From the NCBI GenBank assembly GCA_030544215.1, contig JARZZO010000004.1:14806501-14870500 (forward strand): a DNA stretch of 64,000 bases, in the 5' to 3' direction. The stretch comes from Zantedeschia hybrid cultivar (taxonomy: Eukaryota; Streptophyta; Magnoliopsida; Alismatales; Araceae). The translations under genes were made by a program, and so were the position numbers. Below the pieces are notes generated by a model. That model saw nothing but the letters and a program-made list of their open reading frames with translations. It made no database searches and was not told the origin of the DNA. This document shows positions 1 to 11,200 of this stretch, piece after piece. The first letter of the stretch is position 1; each line of letters opens with the position of its first letter.

Positions 1-316
1 ATTAATCCACTAAAACGCGTCCATATGTACTGACGCCTTTAATCATCATGCTGCGTACGGATCTGACCGAAATTGGCGGTAACCTGAACCGCGTCATCCC
101 ATGTGGACGCCTTTTACTCCATTTCAAACAGCTGGCTTTGCCGCCTCAACTTATGCGCCATAAAACGCGTCTACCTGAGTCGACGCCTTTTAACCTTTCG
201 TTTATAGACCCGCGAAGGCCCCCCTTTCTTCCTCACTTTTCTCCCTTGCTTTCTTTCTCTTCAACGCTCCGGCGATCTCTCCGGTGATTTCCTCTTTCTT
301 CCAAAACCTTAAGATC
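1..316 (+). promoter_or_regulatory. Upstream region of the antisense PMD gene, with three GCGTC-N10-GACGC motifs
   Basis: This stretch contains three inverted motifs (17-36, 91-110 and 167-186), each with a 10-nt spacer. They are followed by a TATA-like TTTATAGA at 201-208 and a pyrimidine-rich leader running to the ATG at 317. This looks like a plant core promoter placed to fire against the retrotransposon. The sequence does not match the 5' LTR at 13776-15058, so it is internal sequence. The promoter role is an inference from the TATA-like box and the CT-rich leader. Confidence 0.4.
12..193. repeat. GCGTC-N10-GACGC motifs, cluster upstream of PMD
   Basis: Three copies with flanks AAAAC/CTTTT type and spacers catatgtact, atcccatgtg and tacctgagtc. 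The spacers share no sequence, but all are 10 nt. Confidence 0.9.
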
Positions 317-3199
317 ATGGAGCGCGGTGAGGGATCTCGGAAAACCAAGACCTTGGCCAAGAGGCGGAGGACGGCGGCCGTGGGAGAAGCCCCCGAGGAG
401 GTCCCGGCGGCGTTCGCCGAGGCGGCGGCTTTCTTGGAGGTGGATGAGGCTCCTTCGGCGCCCGTGGCCATGGAAGAAGAAGAGGAGGGTGACCTCCACA
501 CGGTAAGCTTCCTGTGGAACGAATGGGGTGAGAAAAAGAGGGGAGAAAGGGGTTCTTCAAAGAACCCGGAATCGGTTCTTGAAAGGCGTCTAGACCAGGT
601 GACGCCATTCAAAAGGCGTCACCCTGGGCCGACGCCTTTCAAGGCTAAATTTCAAATTTTTAATTAGGTAGAAAATGAGGATGAATTGCGTCAGTACCTA
701 TAGACGCTTTTCAAAAGACGTCCAAGGGTGTTGACGCCTTTCAGACAGAAATGTTTTAATTCTGTTTTTATTTATTATTGACCTTATTTTTCATGTTTTT
801 TTTATTTACAGGGAGTGATGAGGTCCAGGATTAGCTGGGACCTGGTAGTGGGAGCATACCGCGGACTCCCGGACTTCCAGAAGGCGCGCCTGCGCCGGAT
901 GGGGTTCGGCGAGGTCCTGGACATCAAGCCGTTTTGGCTCGACCTTGTCCTGCTACAGGCACTCAGGGAGAGGTGGCATGCGGAAAGCCGGGCTTTCCTA
1001 ATGCCGTGGGGGCATATGGTCCCCACCCTAGAGAATGTGGCCAGGATCACTGGCCTCATAGTAGAGGGCCGACCGGTGAGTGGGGTGACTTATCCCAACT
1101 ACCAGGGATTGGCGGAGGCATTGTTAGGTATAGAGGTATTCAGCCTAGGCAGAGAGTCTAGGATGGTCCCTAGGGTGGAGGTAGAGGCCGCCTTAGGACT
1201 AGAGGAGCCCCGGCGTCGGTCAGATGAGACCCGGGAGGAGTTCAGAGCTAGGTTAGTAGAGTCTTCCTCTCTTGTTTATTGTAGCGACCCGAGTCAGGGG
1301 GAGGAGGTAGATAGGCAGCTTAGAGTCTTCTTAGTCTTCTTCTTTGGTTGGTTACTCTTCGGTACGAAGGGTGACCATATCTACTGTAGATTTTTGTATA
1401 TGTTGGATGACTTAGAGAGTCTAGGGGAGTATGCCTGGGGTGCGGCCCTTCTGGCCCATCTCTTTGCAGATTTATCCATGGTCACGCCGGACCGTGAGAC
1501 CACCGTCAGTGGCTTCTCGCCGTTTCTCCAAGTATTAAGTTGTTTATTATTCATTTATGATATGCAATGCAATGAAATGATTTTTCTAATCTATATGTTC
1601 ATGTATGCAGGTGTGGAGCTATCACTACTTTCCGCTCGGCAGAGCGAGGATTGCCCGACCGGGCACTGTCCCATTGGCCCGCCGTTGGCAGCTAATTGTG
1701 GACACAGCCCCCCAGCACCATCAGCTGACGGCCCTCCGCCGTCAGTTCCTCAACTATCCGGAGCTGTTGGTAAGTCTTTAATTTGTTCAATTTTGTTCAT
1801 TAAATGCAATTTTTCATATATTAAATGCAAATTATTTATATGAATGCATCTAACTTATATGCTGGTGATCTGGCGCCCGTACCTTGGTATGGGCGAGGAG
1901 GGTCAGCCATGGGTGACGGCTGGCAGGAGGAGGTTTGGCAGGCAGATGTGGCTGCACTGTCTGAACGAAATCGAGCCCCTCCGCCTCCGGCTCGTGATGA
2001 GGACGTTGGGCCTCCACCAGGAGTGGATCGATGAGGAGGTTCCGGAGGATGTCGGGAGGAGCATGAGGGGGAGACAATCCCACACGGATTGGCGTGCCAA
2101 GTTCTCGGAGCAATACGAGGACTGGCACTGCCGAGGCGTTCGGGTGGAGTCCCGTGCGGAGAGTAGCGAGGCCTACCTTCAGCAGTACCGGGCCCACTAC
2201 GCCGATCAGCTGCGGCTCCTTCGGCCACTTGATGTAAGTATGCTTTTATGCGTCTTTTCATTTTATTATTATCTTGGTTTATATTTGTGAATGAATATAT
2301 GCGTGCGTGATATGCAGGATGCACGAGATGCGGTCATCATCGACCTCCGGGCCCGCCTACATGATGCGGAGGCCTAGCTCGAGCAGATCCAGAAGGAGCT
2401 CTTCGACCTGGTATGTATGCATGTTTATAAAGGAATGTTTTGATTAATTAAGTTTTGGCAATTAACAACTGACGGTTGTCTCTTTGTGCAGCGAGCCATC
2501 TACACCCAGGCAGCTCCCCCTACACATGGAGCATCATCATCCTCTTCTTCTGCTGCCCATGAGGTTGCTCTGGCCGACCTCCAGAGCTAGCTTGCCTCTG
2601 CCATCCACCGAGCTTCCCTTGCGGAGGAGGACCGTGTTGCTCGGGTAAGTCTTGTCATGTCCTTTGATTTCTGAACTTGCTTTTAATTGGTTGACTGCCT
2701 TGGACTAATAATGACTTCTTTGCAGGTTGCTGAGCTTCAGGAAGCCCTTCAAAGGGCTGAAGTGGATGCAGCACGCATTCGCGTCCTCGAGGAGCAGACG
2801 GCTTGGGTTCGCGAGCTAGAGGAGCAGGTGGCTCTTCTCTCCACTGGGGATCTTCCTCGAGAGTTTTCACATCTCCAGTCCTGACTGGGGTTCATGGCCG
2901 AGGAGAGGGAGAGAGAGCGGCTGGAGCGACAGAAGATGGACTCGGAGATGGCTTCCCTCCGAGTTCAGTTGGGCATTGCTGAGCACGAGCGCCGGAGTGT
3001 GGAAGAGAGGTACAGGCGTGCTCGACAGTGCGCTCAGGAGCATGGTTTGACGAGCGCTTTCACTGCCAGCGTTGCCATGTCATCCGGCCAGGCAGGGCCG
3101 AGTGTGATGAGACCACCTCCACCTCCCAGCCGAGGTCCAGTACCGGATGCGCCTGACGAGGCTCAGAGTCAGTTTGATGAGGGTGGAGGGGAGAGATAG
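317..3199 (+). pseudogene. Plant mobile domain (PMD, aminotransferase-like) protein gene, decayed, seven exons
   Basis: Exons, all joining in phase 0, are 317-502, 812-1531, 1611-1769, 1865-2233, 2318-2410, 2492-2644 and 2726-3199. Exon 1 encodes a basic then acidic N-terminus. Exons 2-4 encode the PMD, with landmarks such as a LDLVLLQALRERW helix, PLGRARIARPGT and VIWRPYLGMG. Exons 5-7 encode a Glu/Arg/Leu-rich coiled coil and a Pro-rich tail. PMD proteins are known in plants both as silencing-linked host proteins and as cargo of transposons; which role this copy had is unknown. Damage: TAG at 2375-2377 and 2588-2590, TGA at 2882-2884, and no AG at the expected exon 4 acceptor (TG at 1863-1864). 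All other introns keep GT-AG. The gene converges on integrase, with 1.3 kb between them. Confidence 0.8.
586..741. repeat. Four GCGTC-N10-GACGC motifs at the exon 1/intron 1 boundary region of the PMD gene
   Basis: Copies begin at 586, 616, 688 and 718. Each has a 10-nt spacer between the GNGTC and GACGC arms, and the flanks extend to GAAAG/CTTTC or AAAAG/CTTTT. Spacer sequences are all different. With the three copies at 17-186 they bracket exon 1. Confidence 0.85.
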
Positions 3200-4488
3200 C
3201 CTTGAGGGCTCATGTATTTCCTTTTCTTTTGTGTATCATGTACAAAACACCTTTTGATGATATACATGAAACTTTTGACTTTCAACCTTGTGTTCCACGT
3301 GTTTACCTTGTGTCCTGCATGTCACTCAATAAACAGGTTAAGTATCTATTTAGGCTTAGCCCCTTGCCTGACCGAGTGAACAGTCGATCAATCTTTTTCT
3401 TAAATGAATGGTCAAGGGGCATAGCCTTTATCAACAAAGGTAAATGTGAATAATCAAACTTAAGCAAAATGCAACATACAAGCAAACAGATGCTCACTAA
3501 AAATAAAAGGAATGAAGCATGTCAAATGCAATAAGCAGATGCTAATTGAAAATTTTTTGTTTGGTTTGAAATATATACTTTTTTTTGGGTTTTGAAATAT
3601 GTATTTTTTTTTGGATTTTTGACATATGTATTTTTTTTGGATTTTTGACATATGTATTTTTTTTATATTTTTGACATATGCATTTTTTTTGAATTTTAGG
3701 CATATGTATTTTTTTGGATTTTTGACATATGTATGTGAACTAAAAGACCAACATGGTACTCAGATCAAAAGATCATATTCATTTATCAACTTAATTTCCA
3801 AATTGTTCTTTAACAACTTAACTTATACCCATCGTGTTTGAACTTGTGTTTCCATTCGTGATCCCATTTGATGATTTGACCCTTAGTCAATCTAAGCCAT
3901 TCTTTAAGTTTGGAGTACGCTTCTTTAGAAAGAAGGGAAGAATAAATTTAGAAAGCCCACGAGAAGGTTCCGGAGACCTAAAAAGATGTTCCATTCCTAC
4001 CCTAGTATCCGTTGGGGTTCGGTCATTTTCTTTCCGGCGTATTTATCGACATTGCGTTCTATTTTGTTTCATTTCATGGCCTTGATGTAACGTTCGTAAT
4101 ATGATGGCCTTTTGATTTGACATTTGGCTTTTGCCTTTTGATTTTGGTTTTCTATTCTTTTCTTTGGGACGGGTCTCCCCCATTTTTTATGACGGCCTCC
4201 TACTAAGATGGCGGGTATTCTTGGTAGTCTATTCTAAGCCTCGTTCCGACATCATGGGCCGAGTGTAAAACATAATTTTGTTTTGAAAAGGAATGATTTG
4301 TACTTTACACTTTCAGTCAAGCTTTCGGTATTCCTTAGGACTTGGCATCTCTTGTTACTCACGAATCAAACGTGTCAGTGTGTGTAGTAATGTGTTTGAA
4401 GTTAAATTATCTAGACGAATAAGGGAATTTGAGTTTATAAATTTTCTGATTCCACTGGTCTTTGTACCATGCTGATCGACTCTTTAAC
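3200..4488. other. Non-coding spacer between convergent PMD gene and integrase
   Basis: No convincing coding region. It holds an AT-rich tandem repeat (3568-3737) and an imperfect inverted repeat, GGCTTAGCCCCTTG at 3353-3366 against CAAGGGGCATAGCC at 3413-3426. That repeat could fold at the 3' end of either convergent transcript. The remainder is AT-rich and unrecognised. Confidence 0.5.
3568..3737. repeat. AT-rich tandem repeat, about six degenerate units of 26-32 bp
   Basis: Units resemble GACATATGTA followed by a T-run and GGATTTTT. Unit length varies mainly with the T-run. Short ORFs across it are artefacts of the repeat. Confidence 0.8.
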
Positions 4489-6378
4489 CTAAGGGTAGTA
4501 CTTTTTAAGATGTAAACCGTTCCAGGGATGATTTAGCTCTTCTCCTTCTGCATTGACAAGACGGTAAGCGTTACCAGGAAAAGCGTGCGATACAACATAA
4601 GGTCCTTCCCAGTTGGGTTGGAGCTTAGAACGCGGACCACCAGGTTTTACAAAAATCCGTTTGACAACTATTTCACCGACTTTGAACTTACGTTCAATGA
4701 TTTTCTTTTGGTAAAAACGTGCTAATCTATTTTGATAAACTCTTGCATGATTAGCAGCTGACCATCTTCTCTCGTCTAAGAGTGCCAATTGAGCAAGGAG
4801 TGCTGAACGGTGTTCATCAATGAAAAATTCCTTGTTCAATTGTACTCTTAATGACGGTATAAGGATCTCGTATGGAACTACCGCCTCCATTCCAAATGTT
4901 AAGGAATAAGGAGTTTGCCTAGTGGGCGTGCGGATTGAAATTCGGTAGGCCCATAGAGCCTCAACCAATTTTTCTGGCCAGTTTGTAAATTTGTTAGATT
5001 TGCACGTCTTTTTGATGATTTTTATCAAAGTCTTATTAGTTGCCTCTGCTTGGCCATTGCCTTGCGGATAATAAGGAGATGAATGATGCAATGCAATTCT
5101 ATACCTGTTGCAGAGGTCCTTCAATTCTTGTGACACGAACTGCGGTCCGTTGTCGGTGACGATGGTGCTTGGAATTCCAAATCGTGTGATGATGTTCTTC
5201 ATGATGAACTTGCAGACAGTTGATGCTTTGATTTCTGTGTATGCTTCAGCTTCCGCCCACTTGGTGAAGTATTCCGTTGCCGTGAGAATGAAAGATTTTT
5301 GCTTGATTCCGGAATCTGGATTCCCAAGGGGTCCAATGATATCGAAAGCCCACATGGAGAAAGGCGATGGGGAGGAAACTGGATGGAGTGAAGATGCAGG
5401 AGAATGAATTTTGTCGGCGTGAAGTTGACACTTAGCACACCTACGGACATATCCTACACAGTCTTGTTCCATGGTTGGCCAATAAAATCCTTGTCTGAGG
5501 ATCTTCTTTGCTAGCATATGTCCATTGACATGGCCACCACAAACTCCACTATGAGCTCCTTCCATAACCTTCCAAAGTTCATCTTCGTCTAGACATCTTA
5601 GAAGAACTCCATCAAAACCTCTCTTGTACAGTGCTCCTCCAACTAGGGTGTATCTTTGAGCAACTCTCCTGATAGCTCTCTTCTCCTAAGTTGTAGCTTC
5701 CTCAAGATATGATTGATCTTCACAATATTTGGCAATTTCATAGTACCATAGCTTCTGTTCATCGTCCATCTCTTCTAACAGCTCTATTAGCATGATTTCT
5801 CTCTTTTCCACGATACTTCCATATCTGACTTTCTTCAACAGCTTTTCCTTAGTTCTAAGAAATGAAGGGTCTTTCACGGCGGGTGAAAGACGCCTATGAA
5901 CTATGATTGATTCGGATTTCCTGTTGATCGGAATATCAAGAGAGGATGCCAATGAAGCTAGAGCGTCAGCTAAGATGTTTTGATTCCTAGGGACATGGAC
6001 GAAGATCAATTTCGTGAAAAGCTTTGAATAAGCAGAAGTAAGTTCTTGATAAGACTTGAGTTTGGAATCAAGAGTTCGATACTTGGTCAGCACTTGGCGA
6101 AGAATCAGTTGGCTATCACCCACAATCCTGAGTTTAGTGGCACTATGGAAATGAGCGACCTCGAGGCCAGCAAGGAGTGCCTCGTATTCAACTATATTAT
6201 TGGTGACTAGAAAATCAAGTTGAAAGGCTTGTGGAATGGTGACACCTTCAGGTGATAACAGAACGATACCAATCCCCTTTCCATGAGAATTTAAAGCTTC
6301 GTCAAAATGCAGAGTCCACATATCATCTCTGATTTGATTTACGGACATTAGTTCCTCATCCGAAAACTCTGATCGCAC
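4489..6378 (-). pseudogene. Element A second RNase H (aRH) and integrase
   Basis: One reading frame interrupted by a single TAG at 5686-5688. The N-terminal half is an archaeal-type RNase H: LHFDEA, NNIVEYEALLAGL, VGDSQLI and ADALA supply the expected acidic residues. The C-terminal half is integrase. It has an HHCC zinc finger (AHSGVCGGHVNGH ... CAKCQ), a catalytic core with Asp in AFDIIGP, Asp in TDNGPQF and Glu in GQAEATNK, and a C-terminal domain ending at 4489. Presence of aRH between RNase H and integrase is the diagnostic Tat arrangement. The integrase looks otherwise intact, so the element may have been inactivated fairly recently. Confidence 0.85.
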
Positions 6379-6494
6379 TGGATCAAAACGAGGAAGGGGG
6401 TGATGAGCGAGATGTTCTGCTATGGCATAGCCCTTGATCGCTTTCTGCTGAATGTAAGTGATATCGAATTGAGATAGAAAGCTTTGCCATCGCG

Positions 6495-8214
6495 CTAACC
6501 TATTAGTAAGAACAGATTTCTCCAGAAGGATTTGATCGGATTCATCCTAGCGATGAGATGGACTTCATGGGCTAGAAAATAATGCTTCAATTTCTGAACC
6601 ACCCAGACCAATGTTGCACATGTTTTCTCCATCGCCGTGTATCTCTGTTCAGCGGAATTGAGAAGTTTAGAGAGATAGTAGGCTGCCCTCTCCTTTCCTT
6701 CTTCATCCTCTTGCGCTAGGACAGCCCCCACTGCATCATCCAGGACAGAAATGTAAAGTATTAATGGTTTGCCTGGAGATGGTGGTTTCAAAATAGGAGG
6801 ATTTGCTAAATAGTTCTTTAATCCATCGCATTTTCCTGATAGCCTTCGCCTTGTTGGGATCGATCTCAATTCCTCGTTTGCTGACGATAAATCCAAGTAA
6901 TTTCCTTGAAGACACCCCGAATACACATTTCTTGGGGTTCATCTTTAACCGATATTCTCTCAATCTGTCTAATACCCTTGCCAAAACCTTGGCGTGCTCA
7001 GCCTTTGTCTTAGACTTAACCAATAAATCATCCACATACACTTCCAGATCTATGTGCATCATGTCATGAAATATTGCCATCATAGCCCTCTGATAAGTGG
7101 CTCCAGCATTCTTTAATCCAAACGGCATAACGACATAACAGTATGTTCCCCAAGGTGTAGTGAATGATGTCTTCTCTTGATCTTCTTCTGCCAATTTAAT
7201 CTGATTGTATCCTGAAAATCCATCCATAAATGATAAAGTCTCATAGCCAGCAGTGTTGTCAATGAGTACATCGATATGAGGCAATGGAAAATCATCTTTA
7301 GGACACACCCGGTTCAAATCGCGGAAGTCAATGCAAATTCTGACCTTCCTGTCCTTCTTCATAACCGGGACTATGTTGGCCACCCATTGCGGATAAAGGA
7401 CAACTCTAATGAATTTGGCTTTATGTAATTTGTCAACTTCTTCCTTCATCTTTAGAGCTATTTGCGGGTGGAATCGCCTTAATTTATGCTTGACCGGACT
7501 AGCTCCATCCTTTAATGTCAACCTGTGTTCAACTAAAGATGAGTCTAACCCTGGCATATCTTCATAACTCCAGGCGAAAGTGTCCTTATAGTCCTTAAGT
7601 ACTTGTACCATTGCCTTCTCATCCTCTGTAGAAAGATTCTTGCTGACGAGGACAACCCTAGGTTCATCTTCAGTCCCTAAATTGATTTCTTTGGTGGGCT
7701 CTTCTACGGCAGCTGAGGGTTCATCGAATCTCTTCACTCCACTGGCATAAGCCTCAGCTGCGTCCTCGTCATCTTCCTCATCTTCAACAATGGGGTCTTT
7801 CTCGTATACTAACTCATATACCCCATACCCATCATTGACTGACTCATCGTCCATATAGTCTTCTGACATCTGAATTGGATTTTCTAGTAACTGAGGGATT
7901 AAAGAGCAAGAAAGGCATCTATCAGCTAAGTCCTGGAGGTATCTATCTGGAATTCGCCTACCCTTAGACTTCCTAACCTGACTAATCTGCCTAGAACTAG
8001 ACTGCCTAATTTCACTAAACTCCCTATTATGACCTAAAGAAGATGAAGCAGGATGGAAATCCTGGGATACAAATGGAAATACAAGAGAATCCTCCCGAGG
8101 GGAGGGGCAGAGTAGATCTAGAAGAGAATCTTGACCGAAAGACCCGCGCGATGGGGTGTAATCGGACAAGTAAGAGGTTTCCTCGATGAGGATCTGAGAA
8201 GAATTTGTTGCCAA
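6495..8214 (-). pseudogene. Element A reverse transcriptase and first RNase H
   Basis: Two overlapping frames. 8214-6736 starts with an acidic linker. It then carries the RT fingers and palm: KVRICIDFRDLN, SFMDGFSGYNQI, VMPFGLKNAGATYQ and catalytic YVDD near 7022-7038. After GIEIDPNKAKAI the protein jumps almost directly to sequence that belongs about 60 residues later, so part of the RT connection is deleted and the frame changes. RNase H follows in the frame 6926-6495 (PLILYISVLDDAVGAVL, EQRYTAMEKTCATLVW) and loses frame near 6525. The RT frame is -1 relative to gag-protease, which it overlaps by about 100 nt. Confidence 0.85.
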
Positions 8215-11200
8215 ATTGGTGTTTTTTTTTGGACGATAGAGGAGTTAAGCATAAAACAGGAATGGACATGAATAGAAGGAGAATTAGATGGAGGAAGTGG
8301 CACCAAGGCCAGAGGATTAGGGGGATCATACAGTAGTATGTCCCAGATTAAATCATACATCCTCTCTGGATCGAGAGGAGGTGGTGGAATGAGGTCCCGT
8401 GGGGACAGAGTAATCATAACGGGCGGGGCCTGTGGAATATCTTCAATAATGACCCGCGACCAAGTCGGGGTCAGGAGCAATGTGCGAAACAAGGTATGGA
8501 GCATGAAAACATGAGAAGGATAAGTCCCCCTCCAGAGCAGATCTGTGGTGTAGCCAGCTTCATAGGGGTCATCTGGCTCCCCTTCATCGGTCTCTTCTGA
8601 CAGCAATATCCGTTTGTCAAAGATAGCACCGGGACTTTCGATCAGCTCATCAATCTGTGGTGGCCACTTGGGTTCTGCAGGATCTAGAAATAGTCTGTTC
8701 AGTGCGATGTAGAGGTCTCTTAAATCGAACCACCTGTACCATTCACATTCAAGATCTTGGAATTTTCTCCTCTTCATAGGCCGCAGAGCCTCCAAGGACT
8801 GGTACATGAGTAATTCTGAGCAATGCCTAGCCAAGTCTCTCCCATATATATCATGGAGGTCAAAACATGATGTGATGACCACCGTGTTGTCATGGCTAAT
8901 TATGGGCCCCTTTACAAAATGTGTATACAAAGTCCATGTTAGGGGATCCCGACCTTCCTTGGGCGGTGTTGACATTGTCTCCCAGACTTTCTGGCCATCT
9001 TCATTCTCTGCCTGCTGAACAATGTCTTGCTTCGGTTTTCTTGGCCTATAGCCCAGGCCGCTTCCAGGTGCTCCTCGGTGATCTTTGATGGGAGTGGTCC
9101 TGCCTTGTAACTGTGTGCCCAGACCTCTTCCAGGCTGATAGCCATTCTTCATCATTATTCTCCATCCTGGGGTACTCATGCACTTCCCCCTTTTTATGGC
9201 ATTTAATGGATAAGGAGAAATAGTGGCGGTTTTCAGAGGATCAGCCACTGGATGGTAAACCTGTAATACCGACAGAAAAGGTTGTCGGCCAGGTAAAGAA
9301 GCAGGTTTGATATTCAAAGAATGAGCAGCAGCAAGGATCGGCATGCTCGTAACCTTAATGATTCGTCCTTTAAAGGGAAATTTGAGGCATTGGTGATTCG
9401 TGGAGGGAATTGCCTCGAGGGTTTTTATGTAAGGACGACCCAAAATGGCATTTAAAGAAGGGTCGATTTCCAGGATGTGAAATTCGACCTCAGCATGACT
9501 TACAGTGCCTAGCTCTACCTTTAAATAAACCATTCCCAGAGGGGAACGGGTGGAGTTATCATATGCTGTCACAGAAATGGGGCTAGGCAGCCATTTTTCC
9601 TTGGGCACACCGCACAGTTCTAGGGTCTTTGGAGGTAAGACATTGATTGAAGCCCCTGTGTCAACCAGACATGCATCCACGGCCTTCTTGCAGATGTTGA
9701 CCGTGATGCTCAAGGCCATGCCTCTGGCTGTTAGCGGTGCTAGTTCCGATGTGTGAAATGAAATAGAGGGCTGATCCCCCTGAGGAACTAATAGTGCTGT
9801 AATCTTTTCCACTGGCACATCCTCGTTGACCATCACCTTCTGCAAATATTCCATCAAGGCTTCTTGGTGACTTTTTGATCTTTTAATCAGTTCAAGCATG
9901 GAGATTCGTGCCGGTGTTCGATCCAGATGTTTCAACAAATCATATTGAGTGCCTGGTGCACTCTCTTCATTATGTGCTTCCTCCGACGGCTGTGATGGGC
10001 CGTCTCTAACTGTTGACTGAGGAAAAACTTTATTGAAAATCCTTCCACTCCGGAGTGCATGTTCCTCAACCGTGGAAGGTCCGGGTGACACTTTGAGTAC
10101 CGCAGAGTTGGGTGGTATGGATGGGGTGGAGTGTTGGTATGTAGGTGATGGCATAGGGTTAGGTGGTGGTGGCGTGGTGCGGATTAAAGGTTTAGACGGT
10201 TGGATGGTGGATGGGTAAGTGGTTGGTGTGGATGAAGTGGGGAATGTCATGCGTAATAGTGGTTTAGAAGGTTGGATAGTGGATGGGTAAGTGGTTGGTG
10301 TGGATGAAGTGGGGAATGGTACGCGTAGTAGCGGTCTAGATGGTAGGAGTGGTGCGTAATTGGTTTGTGGTAGGTTATTTGGTGGAGGCGTAGGAGTGTG
10401 GGGTGTAATGGGCTTGAGGAAAGCGGGTGGTGGTAATGGGTTAGTGGGTGCGGGTGAGTGGTACGCGGGTGTTGGTAGAGGGGTGATGGTAATGGGCTGT
10501 GGTCTGGGTATGTGGATGGTGCGGCGTGGCGGTTTCTCTGCGGTACTCGGGATGTAACCCGTTGAATAAATAGAGGAAGAGTCCTCTATTCTCCACTGTT
10601 GCCCACGGTCAGCCTCAGACCGGCTGTTTGTCAGAATAGGGGCAACTTGGTTTTGGTTTTGGTGCTCCGGGAGCGGATTCTGCACTATGCCCATGTTCGG
10701 TGGTGCTGCTTGTGCTGGTGCTCTTGCTTGCTGCTGCTGCTGCTGCTGTTGTGGTCTTCTTGCCTTCAGGGCTGATATGTATTTTTTCATTTCTTCCCAG
10801 TCTATGCCACCCCGCTCGTTGAGATCATAGATGTAATCTCTAAATTGGAAGCAGGTGTCAATGGTATGCCCAGGTTGCCTATAGAAATAGCAATACCTAG
10901 ACGTATCGGCATTCTGAGGCCAGACTGCCTTTTCTCTTAGCAGGACTAAGGCATTAGCTGCCATTAGAGCACTGAAAATGTCTGCCAAGGACTCTGGGAG
11001 GACTGGGTATTCTGCCCTCTTTGGGCCTGGAGGTCTTCTCTGCTGGTTGTAGTCAGCAGGAGGAGGGACATTATGATATGTCGACGGTGCGCGCGGCTGA
11101 TACTGTTGTTGTTGCTGGTACTGCTGTTGTTGTGGCTGCCGATACTGCAATTGCCGTTGCGGCGGCTGCTGTGGCTGTTGCTGGTTCGGATTCGGCTGCT

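Noticed and set aside
284..667. Single continuous ORF as the start of the PMD gene
   Set aside because: A clear GT donor at 503 and AG acceptor at 811 join in phase with the PMD exon. The continuation past 502 is intron sequence holding four palindromes.
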